This document shows positions 8,520 through 21,580 of a stretch of DNA of 64,000 bases, one piece after another. This stretch comes from Arthrobacter bussei (lineage in GTDB: Bacteria; Actinomycetota; Actinomycetes; Actinomycetales; Micrococcaceae). The notes under the pieces were generated by a model. That model searched no databases. It had not been told where the DNA came from and worked only from the letters and a program-made list of their open reading frames with translations. The position numbers were made by a program, and so were the translations under genes. Each line of letters begins with the position of its first letter. The stretch's first letter is position 1. The stretch lies in NCBI RefSeq assembly GCF_009377195.2, contig NZ_VJXX01000005.1, forward strand, positions 62,001 to 126,000, read 5' to 3'.

Positions 8520-9844
8520 CCGAAGCTTTCGAGGAGTTGGGCGAAGACGCCGAACATCCCCACGGTGAGGGGGACGGAGACGAGGATCGCCAGGGTCTCG
8601 AGGCGTTTGGCCTGCTGCCGGCCCCGCGCGGCGACATGGTCGGCCGGGGTGACAGCCAGTGAGACGGCACTGACCCCACCGATCAGCAGGACGACGACGC
8701 CGACCAGCCAGGGCTGGTGGGGGAGGAACCGGAGGGCGCCGAGAGCGAGTGCGGCGAGACCGACGGCCGACGCCGCGTACAGGGCGATCCGCTCTGCTGC
8801 GAGCGGGAAGGCTCGGGCACGCAGGGCGGTCGCCACGATCAGCGCGGTCAGGAGCGGCAGGGTCCACGGCTGCGTGCTCGCATCGGTGCCGATGATCCAC
8901 AGGCCGGTTCCGATGGAGGTGGCGGCGATGACCGATCCGAGGCTGAGGGTCGCGTGTGCGGCGGCGATCGCGTCGAGCGCGTCGGTCCGCGCGATCGTGT
9001 CCCCCTTCGCCCGCTGGTCATCGAGCGTCGCGAGCCCGGAGGAGGACAGTGCGATCTTCGGCATCAGCCCGAGCACCAGGACCCCGGCGAGAGTCGCGAG
9101 GGCGGCCGCCTTCGGCGGGTCGGGGGCGAGGACCGTCGCCGCTACCCAGACGAGGGACACGGTGGCAAGGGTGATCGCCGCACTGGTCATGGCCCGGCGC
9201 CTGTCCGCGACGATCCCGATGGCGAGGAACAGGACGATGGTCAGGACCGCGGTGAGGAGCGCGGCCACGGGTAGTCCGTCGTCCCGGTGGATGAACCCGG
9301 CGAAGGCGCAGATCCATCCGGCGGCGAGCAGGGCGATTCCGACCGTCCGGAGGCGGGGGGCGGCACCGGCCAGCGTCCCTGCCCCGAGGAGGACGGCCCC
9401 GAGGGCGCACATGATCCACCAGGCGCTGTCCGCGGCGTAGGCCTCGAGCAGCAGCTCCGCGCCGGCCCACAGCCCGAGTGCCGTGAGGACGGCAGCCGTC
9501 ACCGACGCCAGGCCGGCGGTCCATCGACCACGGACCTCCGGGCCGCCGTCCACCACGAGGTCGGTCACGTCGTAGACGACGGCGGCGGGCGGAGCCTCGG
9601 CCGCGTCGCACAGGAGCAGGGAGGACCCGTCGGTGACACCCGCGTCGTCGAGCGTGCCGGCGGCGTCGAGCGGTGCACCATCGGGGCCGACGAGCAGCTT
9701 GGCGGCGACGTCCTCGCTCGGCTCGTCCTGCAGGAGGTCGAGGACCTGCGGCATCAGGCCTCCGACGGGCCGGTCGGAGGGGAGGAGGAGGTCGAGGTGG
9801 CGCCTGGTGCCGATGAGGGTCACCCGGGTGAAGGCGTGGGCCAT
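8516..9844 (-). CDS. eccD: Type VII secretion integral membrane protein EccD
   Basis: 442 aa. The first ~85 residues form a ubiquitin-like YukD domain (FTRVTLIGTRRHLDLLLPSD ... DGSSLLLCDA). About eleven hydrophobic helices follow to the C-terminus. This is the standard EccD architecture, the channel-forming inner-membrane component of ESX systems. The ATG at 9844 follows the upstream small membrane gene by 4 nt and the stop overlaps the MinD-like gene by 4 bp. It has the usual EccD length. Confidence 0.93.
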   Translation of the reverse strand: MAHAFTRVTLIGTRRHLDLLLPSDRPVGGLMPQVLDLLQDEPSEDVAAKLLVGPDGAPLDAAGTLDDAGVTDGSSLLLCDAAEAPPAAVVYDVTDLVVDGGPEVRGRWTAGLASVTAAVLTALGLWAGAELLLEAYAADSAWWIMCALGAVLLGAGTLAGAAPRLRTVGIALLAAGWICAFAGFIHRDDGLPVAALLTAVLTIVLFLAIGIVADRRRAMTSAAITLATVSLVWVAATVLAPDPPKAAALATLAGVLVLGLMPKIALSSSGLATLDDQRAKGDTIARTDALDAIAAAHATLSLGSVIAATSIGTGLWIIGTDASTQPWTLPLLTALIVATALRARAFPLAAERIALYAASAVGLAALALGALRFLPHQPWLVGVVVLLIGGVSAVSLAVTPADHVAARGRQQAKRLETLAILVSVPLTVGMFGVFAQLLESFG

Positions 9845-9848
9845 CCGG

Positions 9849-10214
9849 TCAGTCTCCAAGGGGTCGGTGGGGGAACCAGGGCGAGGCCTGGCTGCGGGGG
9901 TCGCCAGCGGGCTGGTGGACGATGCCGATGCCGATGCCGATGGCGCTGTTCTGCTGTTGCTGCTGGCGCTCGCGCTGCTCCTCGAGGAGGTTGCCGACGA
10001 AGGAGATGCCGACGCACACCGAGGCGACGACGGCGGTGAGTGCGACGCTGAAGAGGAAGAGCCGCACGGAATCCATCCACCGTCGCTGGTGCGGATTCGC
10101 ACCGAAGAGGACCGCGTTGGTGAGGCGGTTCCTGCGGACGGTGACGGACTCGATGAGCTGGCTGTCGTAGTCGTTCGCCACAAAACCCCCCGGATTGTTC
10201 CTGAAACCGTTCAT
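9849..10214 (-). CDS. Small single-pass membrane protein, T7SS operon leader gene
   Basis: 121 aa. One clear transmembrane helix at ~55-80 (LFLFSVALTAVVASVCVGISF), a basic juxtamembrane segment before it and a Gln-rich stretch (RERQQQQQNSAIGIGIGIV) after it. The start at 10214 (MNGFRNN) was chosen because AAAGGG lies 11 nt upstream; an alternative in-frame ATG exists at 10238. No family recognised. As the first gene of the eccD-eccC operon it could be a divergent small apparatus component, but nothing in the sequence proves it. Confidence 0.65.
   Translation of the reverse strand: MNGFRNNPGGFVANDYDSQLIESVTVRRNRLTNAVLFGANPHQRRWMDSVRLFLFSVALTAVVASVCVGISFVGNLLEEQRERQQQQQNSAIGIGIGIVHQPAGDPRSQASPWFPHRPLGD
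9921..9942. repeat. GATGCC hexanucleotide microsatellite
   Basis: Three perfect GATGCC units plus a partial copy lie inside the small membrane gene and encode the Gly-Ile repeat GIGIGI on the minus strand. Because the unit is 6 bp, copy-number change would preserve frame. Confidence 0.8.
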
Positions 10215-10285
10215 ATACTCGCACCCTTTGACCCGCACGCCGTCCTCCGCGGGCCGGGATGGGGAGAACTACCCATCCTCCGACC

Positions 10286-10314
10286 TTGACCATCGGCCCG
10301 CAGGCCGGTTCGAT
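10286..10314 (+). promoter_or_regulatory. Candidate promoter of the plus-strand ESX substrate operon
   Basis: TTGACC, 17-bp spacer, TTCGAT in the 216-bp divergent region between the secretion-apparatus operon and the substrate/toxin operon. The start of the first substrate gene is at 10431, giving a leader of ~110 nt. No other strong signal was seen in this intergenic region. Confidence 0.4.
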
Positions 10315-10430
10315 GAGTACAGCAGGGTCCGCAGGCGTGATGTCGCCCGGGTCCGCGGTCCGCCAGGACCGGCCCGCTCCGGGTGCAGTAGAGGCATCGA
10401 GAAGCGCCGGAAGGCGCCAAGGGGGTAATC

Positions 10431-10763
10431 GTGAAGTTCGACATGGGTTCACAGACACTGTCCACGCTGACACAGCAGACCGGCACGTCGAACGAGGACC
10501 TGGGCCAGCTGGTCCGCAGCCTCGTGGATGCCGTCGCCCCGCTCGAAGGCAAGTTCAACGGCCAGGGCCGCGTCCGCTTCGACGAGTTCAAGCACCGCAC
10601 GGACGTCGTCGCCAACGAGCTGAACGCCTCGCTCGGCATCATCCTCCAGGGTCAGTCGGAGATGGACACCGCCTTCCAGACCGGCGACCAGGAATCAGCG
10701 GACAACGCGACGCAGCAGCAGGGGTCGGCCGCCTTCGACGCCGCGCGCTTGGGCGGGCGCTAG
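10431..10763 (+). CDS. WXG100-like (ESAT-6 superfamily) small protein
   Basis: 110 aa, two predicted helices with a mid-protein turn KFNGQGRVRFDEF at ~40-52, which resembles the W-x-G...F turn of WXG100 proteins with Phe in place of Trp. The GTG start is preceded by AAGGGGG with a suitable gap. Such ~100-aa helical hairpins are exported as dimers by type VII systems. It is the first gene of the plus-strand operon facing eccD, with two more small helical proteins directly after it. A W-to-F turn is a departure from the strict family motif, so the assignment rests on size, predicted fold and location. Confidence 0.75.
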   Translation: MKFDMGSQTLSTLTQQTGTSNEDLGQLVRSLVDAVAPLEGKFNGQGRVRFDEFKHRTDVVANELNASLGIILQGQSEMDTAFQTGDQESADNATQQQGSAAFDAARLGGR

Positions 10764-10867
10764 TCCAGCCGGTCAGCCGGCCCGGCCGCGCACCGCGGCT
10801 CCGCCCTGCGGGGCACACCCACTTTCTCCGAGTACGGCGCCGGACCACCGGCGCGGAAGGACACACC

Positions 10868-11173
10868 ATGTCACAGGATCGCGTCAGCTTCGATACAGAT
10901 ACCTCCGCCTCCGTCCAGGGCGACATCCAGTCGATCGTCGGGCGTCTCGAGGCCCTCATCGCCGACCGGGAAAAGGCCGTCAGCACCGCGATGTCGGATT
11001 TCCAGGCCGACGGCGTCTCGGAGGAGTACCAGGCGGTGGAGGTGCGCTTCAAGAATGCCGCCAACGAGACCCGCAACATCATCTCGCTGGTCAAGGAGAC
11101 GCTGGGCCTGAACGACCAGACCGCCACGGGTGCCGGTTCCCGGGCGCGTTCCGCCGTGCAGAACATCGGCTGA
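10868..11173 (+). CDS. ESAT-6-like small helical protein
   Basis: 101 aa, almost entirely helical, with a central loop around MSDFQADGVSEEYQAV where WXG100 proteins carry their turn, then a second helix (RFKNAANETRNIISLVKETLGL). No tryptophan is present. Length and position directly after another WXG100-like gene suggest a heterodimer partner exported by the neighbouring EccC/EccD machine. The ATG at 10868 sits 6 nt after GGAAGGACA, a good ribosome site. Confidence 0.78.
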   Translation: MSQDRVSFDTDTSASVQGDIQSIVGRLEALIADREKAVSTAMSDFQADGVSEEYQAVEVRFKNAANETRNIISLVKETLGLNDQTATGAGSRARSAVQNIG

Positions 11174-11230
11174 TGCGCCCCGGCACCACCGGGACACCTG
11201 CATCGACGAAGGACCGGACGGGGGAGTCGG

Positions 11231-11611
11231 ATGTCCTATGACGTAGCGACCGGCGAGGTCGTCGCCGTACTGAACAGCGTGAACGACGAGATGCAGGCCT
11301 ATGAGGCCCTCTTCACGAGCCTCGGTGAGAACCTCTCGGCGCTCGCCACCGCGTGCATGGCCGAGCCCGTGTCGGCGGAACTGGAATCGCTGAGCACCGA
11401 GGTGGTGCAGCCGGCCCTGCAGAACGTGGCGGGACGTTCCGGAGCGGCCGTCAGCGCGGTGAACGAGGTCGTGACCATCCTGACGACGGCGGACGTCGAC
11501 ATGACGACCGCCGCGAACCAGGCACTCGTTCGCGCCGAACAGACGAAGGTCGACGACCTGCCGGACGGCGGCGGGTCCGCTGCGCCGGCCTCGCGCACCA
11601 TCCCCCACTAG
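11231..11611 (+). CDS. Small helical T7SS-associated protein (DUF6507-like)
   Basis: 126 aa, helical, starting MSYDVATGEVVAVLNSVNDEM, with a low-complexity Gly/Ala/Pro tail. It resembles the DUF6507 family of actinobacterial type VII loci, though I cannot verify the match. GGGGGAGTC precedes the ATG. It sits third in the substrate operon, just before the toxin, which is a typical place for a partner or chaperone of the toxin's N-terminal targeting domain; that role is inferred from position only. Confidence 0.68.
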   Translation: MSYDVATGEVVAVLNSVNDEMQAYEALFTSLGENLSALATACMAEPVSAELESLSTEVVQPALQNVAGRSGAAVSAVNEVVTILTTADVDMTTAANQALVRAEQTKVDDLPDGGGSAAPASRTIPH

Positions 11612-11707
11612 GGCGGCGCCCACCACGCGTGGGTCCGCAGTGGCCGCGGCCCTTCTCCGTCCGCGTCGATCCCCACGGGTCGGACACACCTCCCAGACAG
11701 GTCTCCC

Positions 11708-14700
11708 ATGACGATCAACATCGCCGAGTTCGAAGCGGTGCTTCCGGATGCGGAAGCGATCAGGACGGCCGCCGGAGCGTTCAAGGACACCGTCGGCTCG
11801 ATCAACACCACCGCCACGGTCACCGCGTTCACCTGGGCGCGGCTCCAGGGAGGTGTCTATGACGTACCGGGCAAGGAGCAGGTGTTCAGCGCGTTCCTCC
11901 CCGTCCTCACGGCGTCCGGAGACCTGGTCGAGAGCACCGCGACGGTCCACACCGCGACGACCGCCTATGCGGACGCCGTCGACGCCCTCGAGGTGCGGCT
12001 CCAGGGTGTGAAGGCGGACGCTGCCTCCTTCTACAGCGAGGTGGACGGCCGGCCCCAGGACGAGTGGGACGACGACGAAGGCCTGGTCGAGAAGGAACTC
12101 GCCATCATCGGTGCGCTCGACCAGCTGTACGCCGATCTGCAGGCTGCCCAGCGGGACTGCGCCAACGCGATCAGCGGGATCTACGGCGGTCCGTCCTACG
12201 TCCAGACGACGGAGGAGGGACCAGCCGCCCACCAGGTGGCCTACGGGTACTCGAAGGACCAGCTCGACGCGGCGGCCGCCGCAGGGGACGTCCCCTGGGG
12301 CAAGCCCACCGAGTGGGACAAGCCCTGGTACAGGGACGTCGGGGATGGCATCGCGTCCTTCGGCAAGGGCCTGTGGTCCGGGGTCACCGGGACGGTCACG
12401 GGCCTCGGGAACATGGTGGGCCTCAATGGCTCGGAGGCGTTCGAGCAGACATGGGCCGGAATCGGCAAGCTGGCCGTGAACGTCGCGATCGTCACGAGCC
12501 CCCTGGCGCGGGTCGCGCTGCGGGCGTCGGGCAACGGCGACGTCGTCGACCGCGCCGGTGAGGAATTGCTGGCGGTGGGCAAGGCCGCGATCCACTGGGA
12601 CGAGTGGCAGTCCGATCCCGCCTATGCGGCCGGCGCGACGACCTTCGACCTCGCGACCATCCTCCTGACGGCCGGCGCCGGTGCGACGGCGAAGGTCGGA
12701 TCCGTCGCGGGGAAGGTCGCGACGATCGGCGGCAAGGCCGGGACGGTCGTCCGGGTGACCGGTATCGGGAAGGTCGCCGTCGGCACCGTGAAGGCGACGG
12801 ACTTCGTCCAGGGCGTGAAGGTCAGCACCATCACGGTCACTGCCGATGTCGGCCGCACCGTCATCGCCAAGGTCGACGACGTGTACCGGGCCGGGACCGC
12901 GGGGGTGGGGAACACCGTACGTCACGGTGTCGCCGTGCTGAACGACGCCGGGGACAGATTCGTCAACGCCCTGTCACCGCAGTCTGCTCTCGCCGGCGCG
13001 GGTGGGGTGTCGACGCGGCCGGGCACGCTGCTGAACGCCGTCGAGACGCACACGGGATCACGGGGCGGTGCGGGCAACTCCACAGGCGCCCCGTCGGGCA
13101 CGGGTTCGCCGGGATCATCCTCGTCGGGAACCTCGTCCTCGAACCGTGCCGAGGAGTTCCGGCGGCTGAACGAGGGCCGGTACGGGCAGACCGTCGACCA
13201 GCAGCCGGTGCCGGTGCGCACGGACGCTGGACCGATGCCCGACGCCGCGACCGGGACGGGGGCTGCCGAGGCGGGCAGGTCCTCCTCGCCGGGACTGTCC
13301 GCGCGGCCTCAGGCCGAGGGTGCGGCGGGCACCACGACCTCCATGGCGACATCGGAGCCTGCCACCAGCCGACCCGCCACCCCAGGGAATGCCGTACCGG
13401 AGCATCGTGCGCCCGGAACCGACGCTACGGGGCCCACCACGGAATTCGACACGCCGGCTGGTTCGCGTGACGGTGGCACACCGACCGATGCGGCCCCCGG
13501 AGCAGCCCGCCCGTCGACGTCGCCGTTCGCGCACCCGGAGTCCTCGCACGGCACCCCGGTCCCGGACGTCATCCACAGGCCTGCCGAGCACGCCGTGTAC
13601 GGGCTGCGCAACGATGCTCCTGATGCTCCGAGCCGGCTCGAGGGTGCGGCTCGTCTTCCGGACGAGGTGCACGCGGACCTGCGGGGCATCGTGGATCCGG
13701 ACCAGCCGCCATATGGCCTGGACGAGCACGGTCACGAGCTCACGGAAGCGGAGTACGCGAACCGGTACGGCAAGGCCGATGATCAGGGCGCCATCGCGTG
13801 GGATCGGTACCCGGACAACGCGGGAGCAGTGGAGGGGTCTGTCCGGCAGTACGACACCCTCGATGACCTGCGTGCGGACCTCGGCGACGTGACGGTCGAC
13901 CGTATCGGCGCCAACAGCGGGTCCTTCCTCGCGGTGGAGGGCACGCCGTGGGAGATGCGGAGCCTTCCGGTCAACACGCTCGGCAAGGAGTTGCACCACT
14001 TCGAGCTCGACGATCTGCCCGGCGGGTACAGGGTCGAGGTCTCGGAGATCGCCCCGGCTTTCGGACGGCCCGGCGGTGGCACGCAGCTGCGGATCGTCGA
14101 CGCGATGTCCGGGCAGCCGGCAAGCGTCGATCGTCTGATCGACGCGCAGATGCTGCGGGAGACCGGGCCCCTCCCGGCCTCCTCGCCCCTGGCGCCCGAG
14201 TCGGTCGACGGACGCTCGCTACCCGGCGACGGGCCGGCCGCTGTGGGTGATGCAGGTGTTGGCGGACAGTTCACGACGGGTGGAGATGCCGCGGCTGTCC
14301 ACGGGGTCCGCGAGCCGTTCGACCAGGCGGATCCGTCGGGCGTGGGTCGTTCGCCCGACCTGCAGCCTCGGGTTCACGACAGCGACTCCGGACCGGGGTC
14401 GTGGGAGTACGAGCCGCCGCAGAAGCACGGCGGGCCTTACCAGAGGTTCGTGACCGGCGTGGAGTTGGACGACGACGGGCGATGGCTGGAGTACAGCGTG
14501 CCGACCGAGTCGCCGTCTTCTCCGTCGGGCAGGGTGAAGTTCGATGGCCATTACTGGGACAAGGGACCGCCCCCCGTCGAGGTCTTCCAGGAGGCGAAGG
14601 GCGAGTACGCCTTCTTCGACAAGTGGGGAGCTCTGGACGATACGTTGGACACCATGGTCGGTGATCAGCTGACGAGACAGGTCGACGCGCTGGAAGCGGC

Positions 14701-14842
14701 TGCACCTGAGGCCCGGCTCGAGTGGAACTTCGCCGAGCAGGTCGTGGCGGATAAGATGCAGGCGCTCGTCAACCAGAACCGGATCTTCCGCGACCTGTCG
14801 GATGAGGGGCGGATCATCATCAAGTGGACGCCGATGACGTGA
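11708..14842 (+). CDS. T7SS polymorphic toxin with TNT and Tox-REase-5-like domains
   Basis: 1044 aa. Residues 1-210 are a helical ESX-targeting region with a YSEVD motif (109-113) of the YxxxD/E export type. Residues ~230-400 are glycine- and hydrophobic-rich, ~430-640 a Pro/Ser/Thr-rich linker. Residues ~665-820 match the TNT NAD glycohydrolase domain: DRIGANSGSFLAVEGTPWEMRSLP, a histidine pair after it, and IAPAFGRPGGGTQL with the conserved Gln. Residues ~905-1044 look like a second toxin domain of the Tox-REase-5 type: YQRFVTGVELDDDGRWLEY, GRVKFDGHYWD, EVFQEAKGEYAFF, WNFAEQVVADKMQAL. Two candidate immunity genes follow. Expected action is depletion of NAD and cleavage of nucleic acid in a target cell; the dual activity is inference. 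Confidence 0.85.
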   Translation: MTINIAEFEAVLPDAEAIRTAAGAFKDTVGSINTTATVTAFTWARLQGGVYDVPGKEQVFSAFLPVLTASGDLVESTATVHTATTAYADAVDALEVRLQGVKADAASFYSEVDGRPQDEWDDDEGLVEKELAIIGALDQLYADLQAAQRDCANAISGIYGGPSYVQTTEEGPAAHQVAYGYSKDQLDAAAAAGDVPWGKPTEWDKPWYRDVGDGIASFGKGLWSGVTGTVTGLGNMVGLNGSEAFEQTWAGIGKLAVNVAIVTSPLARVALRASGNGDVVDRAGEELLAVGKAAIHWDEWQSDPAYAAGATTFDLATILLTAGAGATAKVGSVAGKVATIGGKAGTVVRVTGIGKVAVGTVKATDFVQGVKVSTITVTADVGRTVIAKVDDVYRAGTAGVGNTVRHGVAVLNDAGDRFVNALSPQSALAGAGGVSTRPGTLLNAVETHTGSRGGAGNSTGAPSGTGSPGSSSSGTSSSNRAEEFRRLNEGRYGQTVDQQPVPVRTDAGPMPDAATGTGAAEAGRSSSPGLSARPQAEGAAGTTTSMATSEPATSRPATPGNAVPEHRAPGTDATGPTTEFDTPAGSRDGGTPTDAAPGAARPSTSPFAHPESSHGTPVPDVIHRPAEHAVYGLRNDAPDAPSRLEGAARLPDEVHADLRGIVDPDQPPYGLDEHGHELTEAEYANRYGKADDQGAIAWDRYPDNAGAVEGSVRQYDTLDDLRADLGDVTVDRIGANSGSFLAVEGTPWEMRSLPVNTLGKELHHFELDDLPGGYRVEVSEIAPAFGRPGGGTQLRIVDAMSGQPASVDRLIDAQMLRETGPLPASSPLAPESVDGRSLPGDGPAAVGDAGVGGQFTTGGDAAAVHGVREPFDQADPSGVGRSPDLQPRVHDSDSGPGSWEYEPPQKHGGPYQRFVTGVELDDDGRWLEYSVPTESPSSPSGRVKFDGHYWDKGPPPVEVFQEAKGEYAFFDKWGALDDTLDTMVGDQLTRQVDALEAAAPEARLEWNFAEQVVADKMQALVNQNRIFRDLSDEGRIIIKWTPMT

Positions 14843-14871
14843 AGAAGGACGAGGGGGTCGTGATCGCGACG

Positions 14872-15693
14872 ATGACTGACGAGACAGCAACAGACCGAGG
14901 CCTTTCCACGGTGTTCCCCCATCATCCGGAGGGAGCCTTCGTCAGCCTGGGTTGGGGTGGGCGGCTGGAATCCCCGGCGGAACTCGCTCCACGATACGAG
15001 GCGATGTTCGCCCTGATCCGTCGGTTGGCGGGTGACTCCTTCCGCTTGTACGAGGGACACCTGAACCCGGAGGCGGAGGTGAGGGAAGTGCCGATGAACG
15101 GTGCTCCCCTGATCGAGTGGATAGCGTCGTACGGTCGTGAGCCCGGAGCCGAGCGCGTGCCCTGGAGCACGACGTCCACGTCACTGAGGGCCGACCCGGA
15201 AGCCACAGGACATCGGACGGCATCCATCTCGGTAGCTGCCGGGGCTCCTACGCGGACGGCGAACAACGTCCTCCTTCGTCTGGCGTCCGACTTCCCGATC
15301 GGGACCGCCCAGGAATCGGTGGAACTCCTGCTGGCCCTGGTCCGCATCTGGCAGCCCGATGTCGCGGTCCTCCTGACCTCCGAGGCTGTTGCTTCGATGT
15401 CCCCGTCCACGCATGCGGCGTACGCGTCGTGGACGTCAACCCTGGCTCGGGGGGAGGAGCCGACCGGCAGGGGGGAGAGAGCCGTTCCCTACGGGGACGG
15501 GACGGTCTGGATCGCCGAGGAGTGGTCGGTCGAGGCTCTGACAGCTCTCAACAGCGAACTGGTCGCGGCCGGCGCGCCTCGCCTGTCGAAAGGTCGGGCA
15601 CTGCAGCTTCCGCCGACCCTTCCCCATGACGTGCCCGAGCATCTGGTGGACATCTGCCGGAACATCCGTATCCCGAACCCACGTGGGAGGTGA
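14872..15693 (+). CDS. Candidate immunity protein for the nuclease domain (Imm52-like)
   Basis: 273 aa from this start, soluble. The N-terminal pattern GAFVSLGWGGRLESPAELAPRYEAMFALIRRLA followed by a variable body resembles Imm52, the immunity family that I recall as paired with Tox-REase-5; this is not verified. It lies immediately after the toxin, where a cognate immunity gene is expected. The frame is open upstream into the toxin; alternative GTG starts exist at 14824, 14839 and 14860. The ATG at 14872 was preferred (GAGGGGG 14 nt upstream); GTG 14860 with AAGGA 11 nt upstream is nearly as good. Confidence 0.68.
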   Translation: MTDETATDRGLSTVFPHHPEGAFVSLGWGGRLESPAELAPRYEAMFALIRRLAGDSFRLYEGHLNPEAEVREVPMNGAPLIEWIASYGREPGAERVPWSTTSTSLRADPEATGHRTASISVAAGAPTRTANNVLLRLASDFPIGTAQESVELLLALVRIWQPDVAVLLTSEAVASMSPSTHAAYASWTSTLARGEEPTGRGERAVPYGDGTVWIAEEWSVEALTALNSELVAAGAPRLSKGRALQLPPTLPHDVPEHLVDICRNIRIPNPRGR

Positions 15694-15854
15694 CGGATGG
15701 ACTCCCGGAACTGCGGGCTCGCGCATCCATCGTTCTCGACCGACCGAAGCCCTGCGATGGTGTTCCGGTCGACGCCGGACCTCCTTCGATCCGACCTGGA
15801 CGTGACAGACCCGTCGACGCCGCGGCCGCGGGCGGACCTTGCCCGAGGAGACAC

Positions 15855-16418
15855 GTGAAGACGCTGCGGGAATCGATCGATCCCGAGGTGCTGGCGATCG
15901 TGGCGGAGTGGTTCGGGGGCAGTGCTCCGGTGTGGCAGGACGACGAGTGGATCTGCTACGACGCCGAGACGGACGGGATCCTGATCACTGGTGAGCCGGG
16001 CGCCGTGTCGGTGTTCTTCACCCTTCATCAGGGTGACCGCAGTGGTGGGCCCGATGTGGTGTGCACGGATGCGGCAGATGCCCTGCGGTATGCCCTGTTC
16101 AAAGCGGGAGTCAGGTTCCGTCAACGGCGTCTGTACGGGCGTCTGCTGGTTCCTTTCTCGACCGCGCTCGCTCGTGCAGGGTTCACCATGTCACCGCTCA
16201 ACGGTTTCGGGGCGATGCTGACGGTGGATGACGGGGATGGTTCGGCGCCGGAGCGGCGGTTGTCCTTCACCATGGGAGGGGAGGCGACGGAGGCGACGTT
16301 CTACCTGGACGCGAGCTTCCCGGACCTGATGGACTCGATGCGCGCGCCTGGCGGGCAGCCCTTGTTCGGGGATGTGCGGCAGGTCCCGGCGACGAGCTTC
16401 GAGCGGGCCCGTCCCTGA
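15855..16418 (+). CDS. Candidate immunity protein for the TNT domain
   Basis: 187 aa, soluble alpha/beta, no membrane segment. It opens with a short helix (VKTLRESIDPEVLAIVAEWF), has DDEWICYDAETDGILITGEPG, a DAADALRYALFKAGVRFRQR segment and a Trp-poor beta-rich C-terminus. The layout recalls Imm61 or the TNT antitoxin group, but that comparison is from memory. The GTG at 15855 has GAGGAG just upstream; the longer open frame from 15690 reads as low-complexity Arg/Pro sequence and was rejected. With the preceding gene it provides two candidate antidotes for a two-warhead toxin. Confidence 0.66.
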   Translation: MKTLRESIDPEVLAIVAEWFGGSAPVWQDDEWICYDAETDGILITGEPGAVSVFFTLHQGDRSGGPDVVCTDAADALRYALFKAGVRFRQRRLYGRLLVPFSTALARAGFTMSPLNGFGAMLTVDDGDGSAPERRLSFTMGGEATEATFYLDASFPDLMDSMRAPGGQPLFGDVRQVPATSFERARP

Positions 16419-16491
16419 TCGGGGTCGTCGTCCCTGGTTCCTGTCCTTTGTCGCGGCGCTGTTCGGTGCCAGCAGTGAGAGTGGTGTTGTT

Positions 16492-20991
<4,500 letters not shown>

Positions 20992-20995
<4 letters not shown>

Positions 20996-21459
20996 CCACG
21001 CCGTCCTGGCAGAAGGTGTTCTCCACGCTGGCCGGAGGTCGATCGCGCGAGCTGTACGCCCGGGCCGTCCTCGGGCAGCCGCTCGAGGCGACGCCGAAGG
21101 AGCTGCAGCGCCTGCGGGACGCCGGGCTCGTCCTGCCGGACGGCACTGTCGACGAGAACCTCTTCAAGGCTGTCCTGGCGGCTGCTGCACCGAAAACGCC
21201 GAAGGGTGTGGACAGGTTCTTCCACGAGGGCCGGATCGACGGGTTGCCGCGCGCCGGCCAGGATCGTGCGGACCTGCTCTCGCACCTCGCCGAGCGGCTC
21301 CTGCCGGCTGACCGGGAGATCAGTGAGCCCGAGGTCAACCGGCTGCTCGCCACGGTGACGCGCGATGTCCCGACGCTCCGCCGCGCGCTGGTGGATGACG
21401 GTCTGATGGAGCGCTACCCGGACGGCACCGGATACCGGAGGGTGACCGAGGCGTCCTGA
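20992..21459 (+). CDS. DUF2087 domain-containing protein
   Basis: 155 aa. The C-terminal half has the DUF2087 pattern: RFFHEGRIDGLPRAGQDRADLLSHL, ISEPEVNRLL, PTLRRALVDDGLMERYPDGTGYRR, which forms a small winged-helix-like unit. In other bacteria this domain is found alone or fused to regulators, suggesting nucleic-acid binding or regulation. It is coupled to the IMPase gene by a 4-bp overlap and followed by a perfect 14-bp hairpin. Confidence 0.85.
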
Positions 21460-21521
21460 GCCCAGGGTCCGGCGGGCCGGCCGCCTGCAGGTGCGTGGGT
21501 CAGTTCCGGGACGATGCGACA

Positions 21522-21561
21522 GACAGAAGGACTCCCGCAAGGGTGCTGGAGTCCTTCTGTC
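21522..21561. terminator. Perfect 14-bp hairpin, bidirectional terminator candidate
   Basis: GACAGAAGGACTCC (21522-21535) and GGAGTCCTTCTGTC (21548-21561) are exact reverse complements with a 12-nt loop. It sits between the convergent DUF2087 and fasciclin genes. There is no U-tract, as is common for actinobacterial terminators. Confidence 0.8.
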
Positions 21562-21580
21562 CGAGTGGGTCCGAGCGTCC

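Noticed and set aside
15690-15854. Longer start for the second immunity gene
   Set aside because: The extra 55 residues are low-complexity Pro/Arg and precede a good ribosome site and GTG at 15855.
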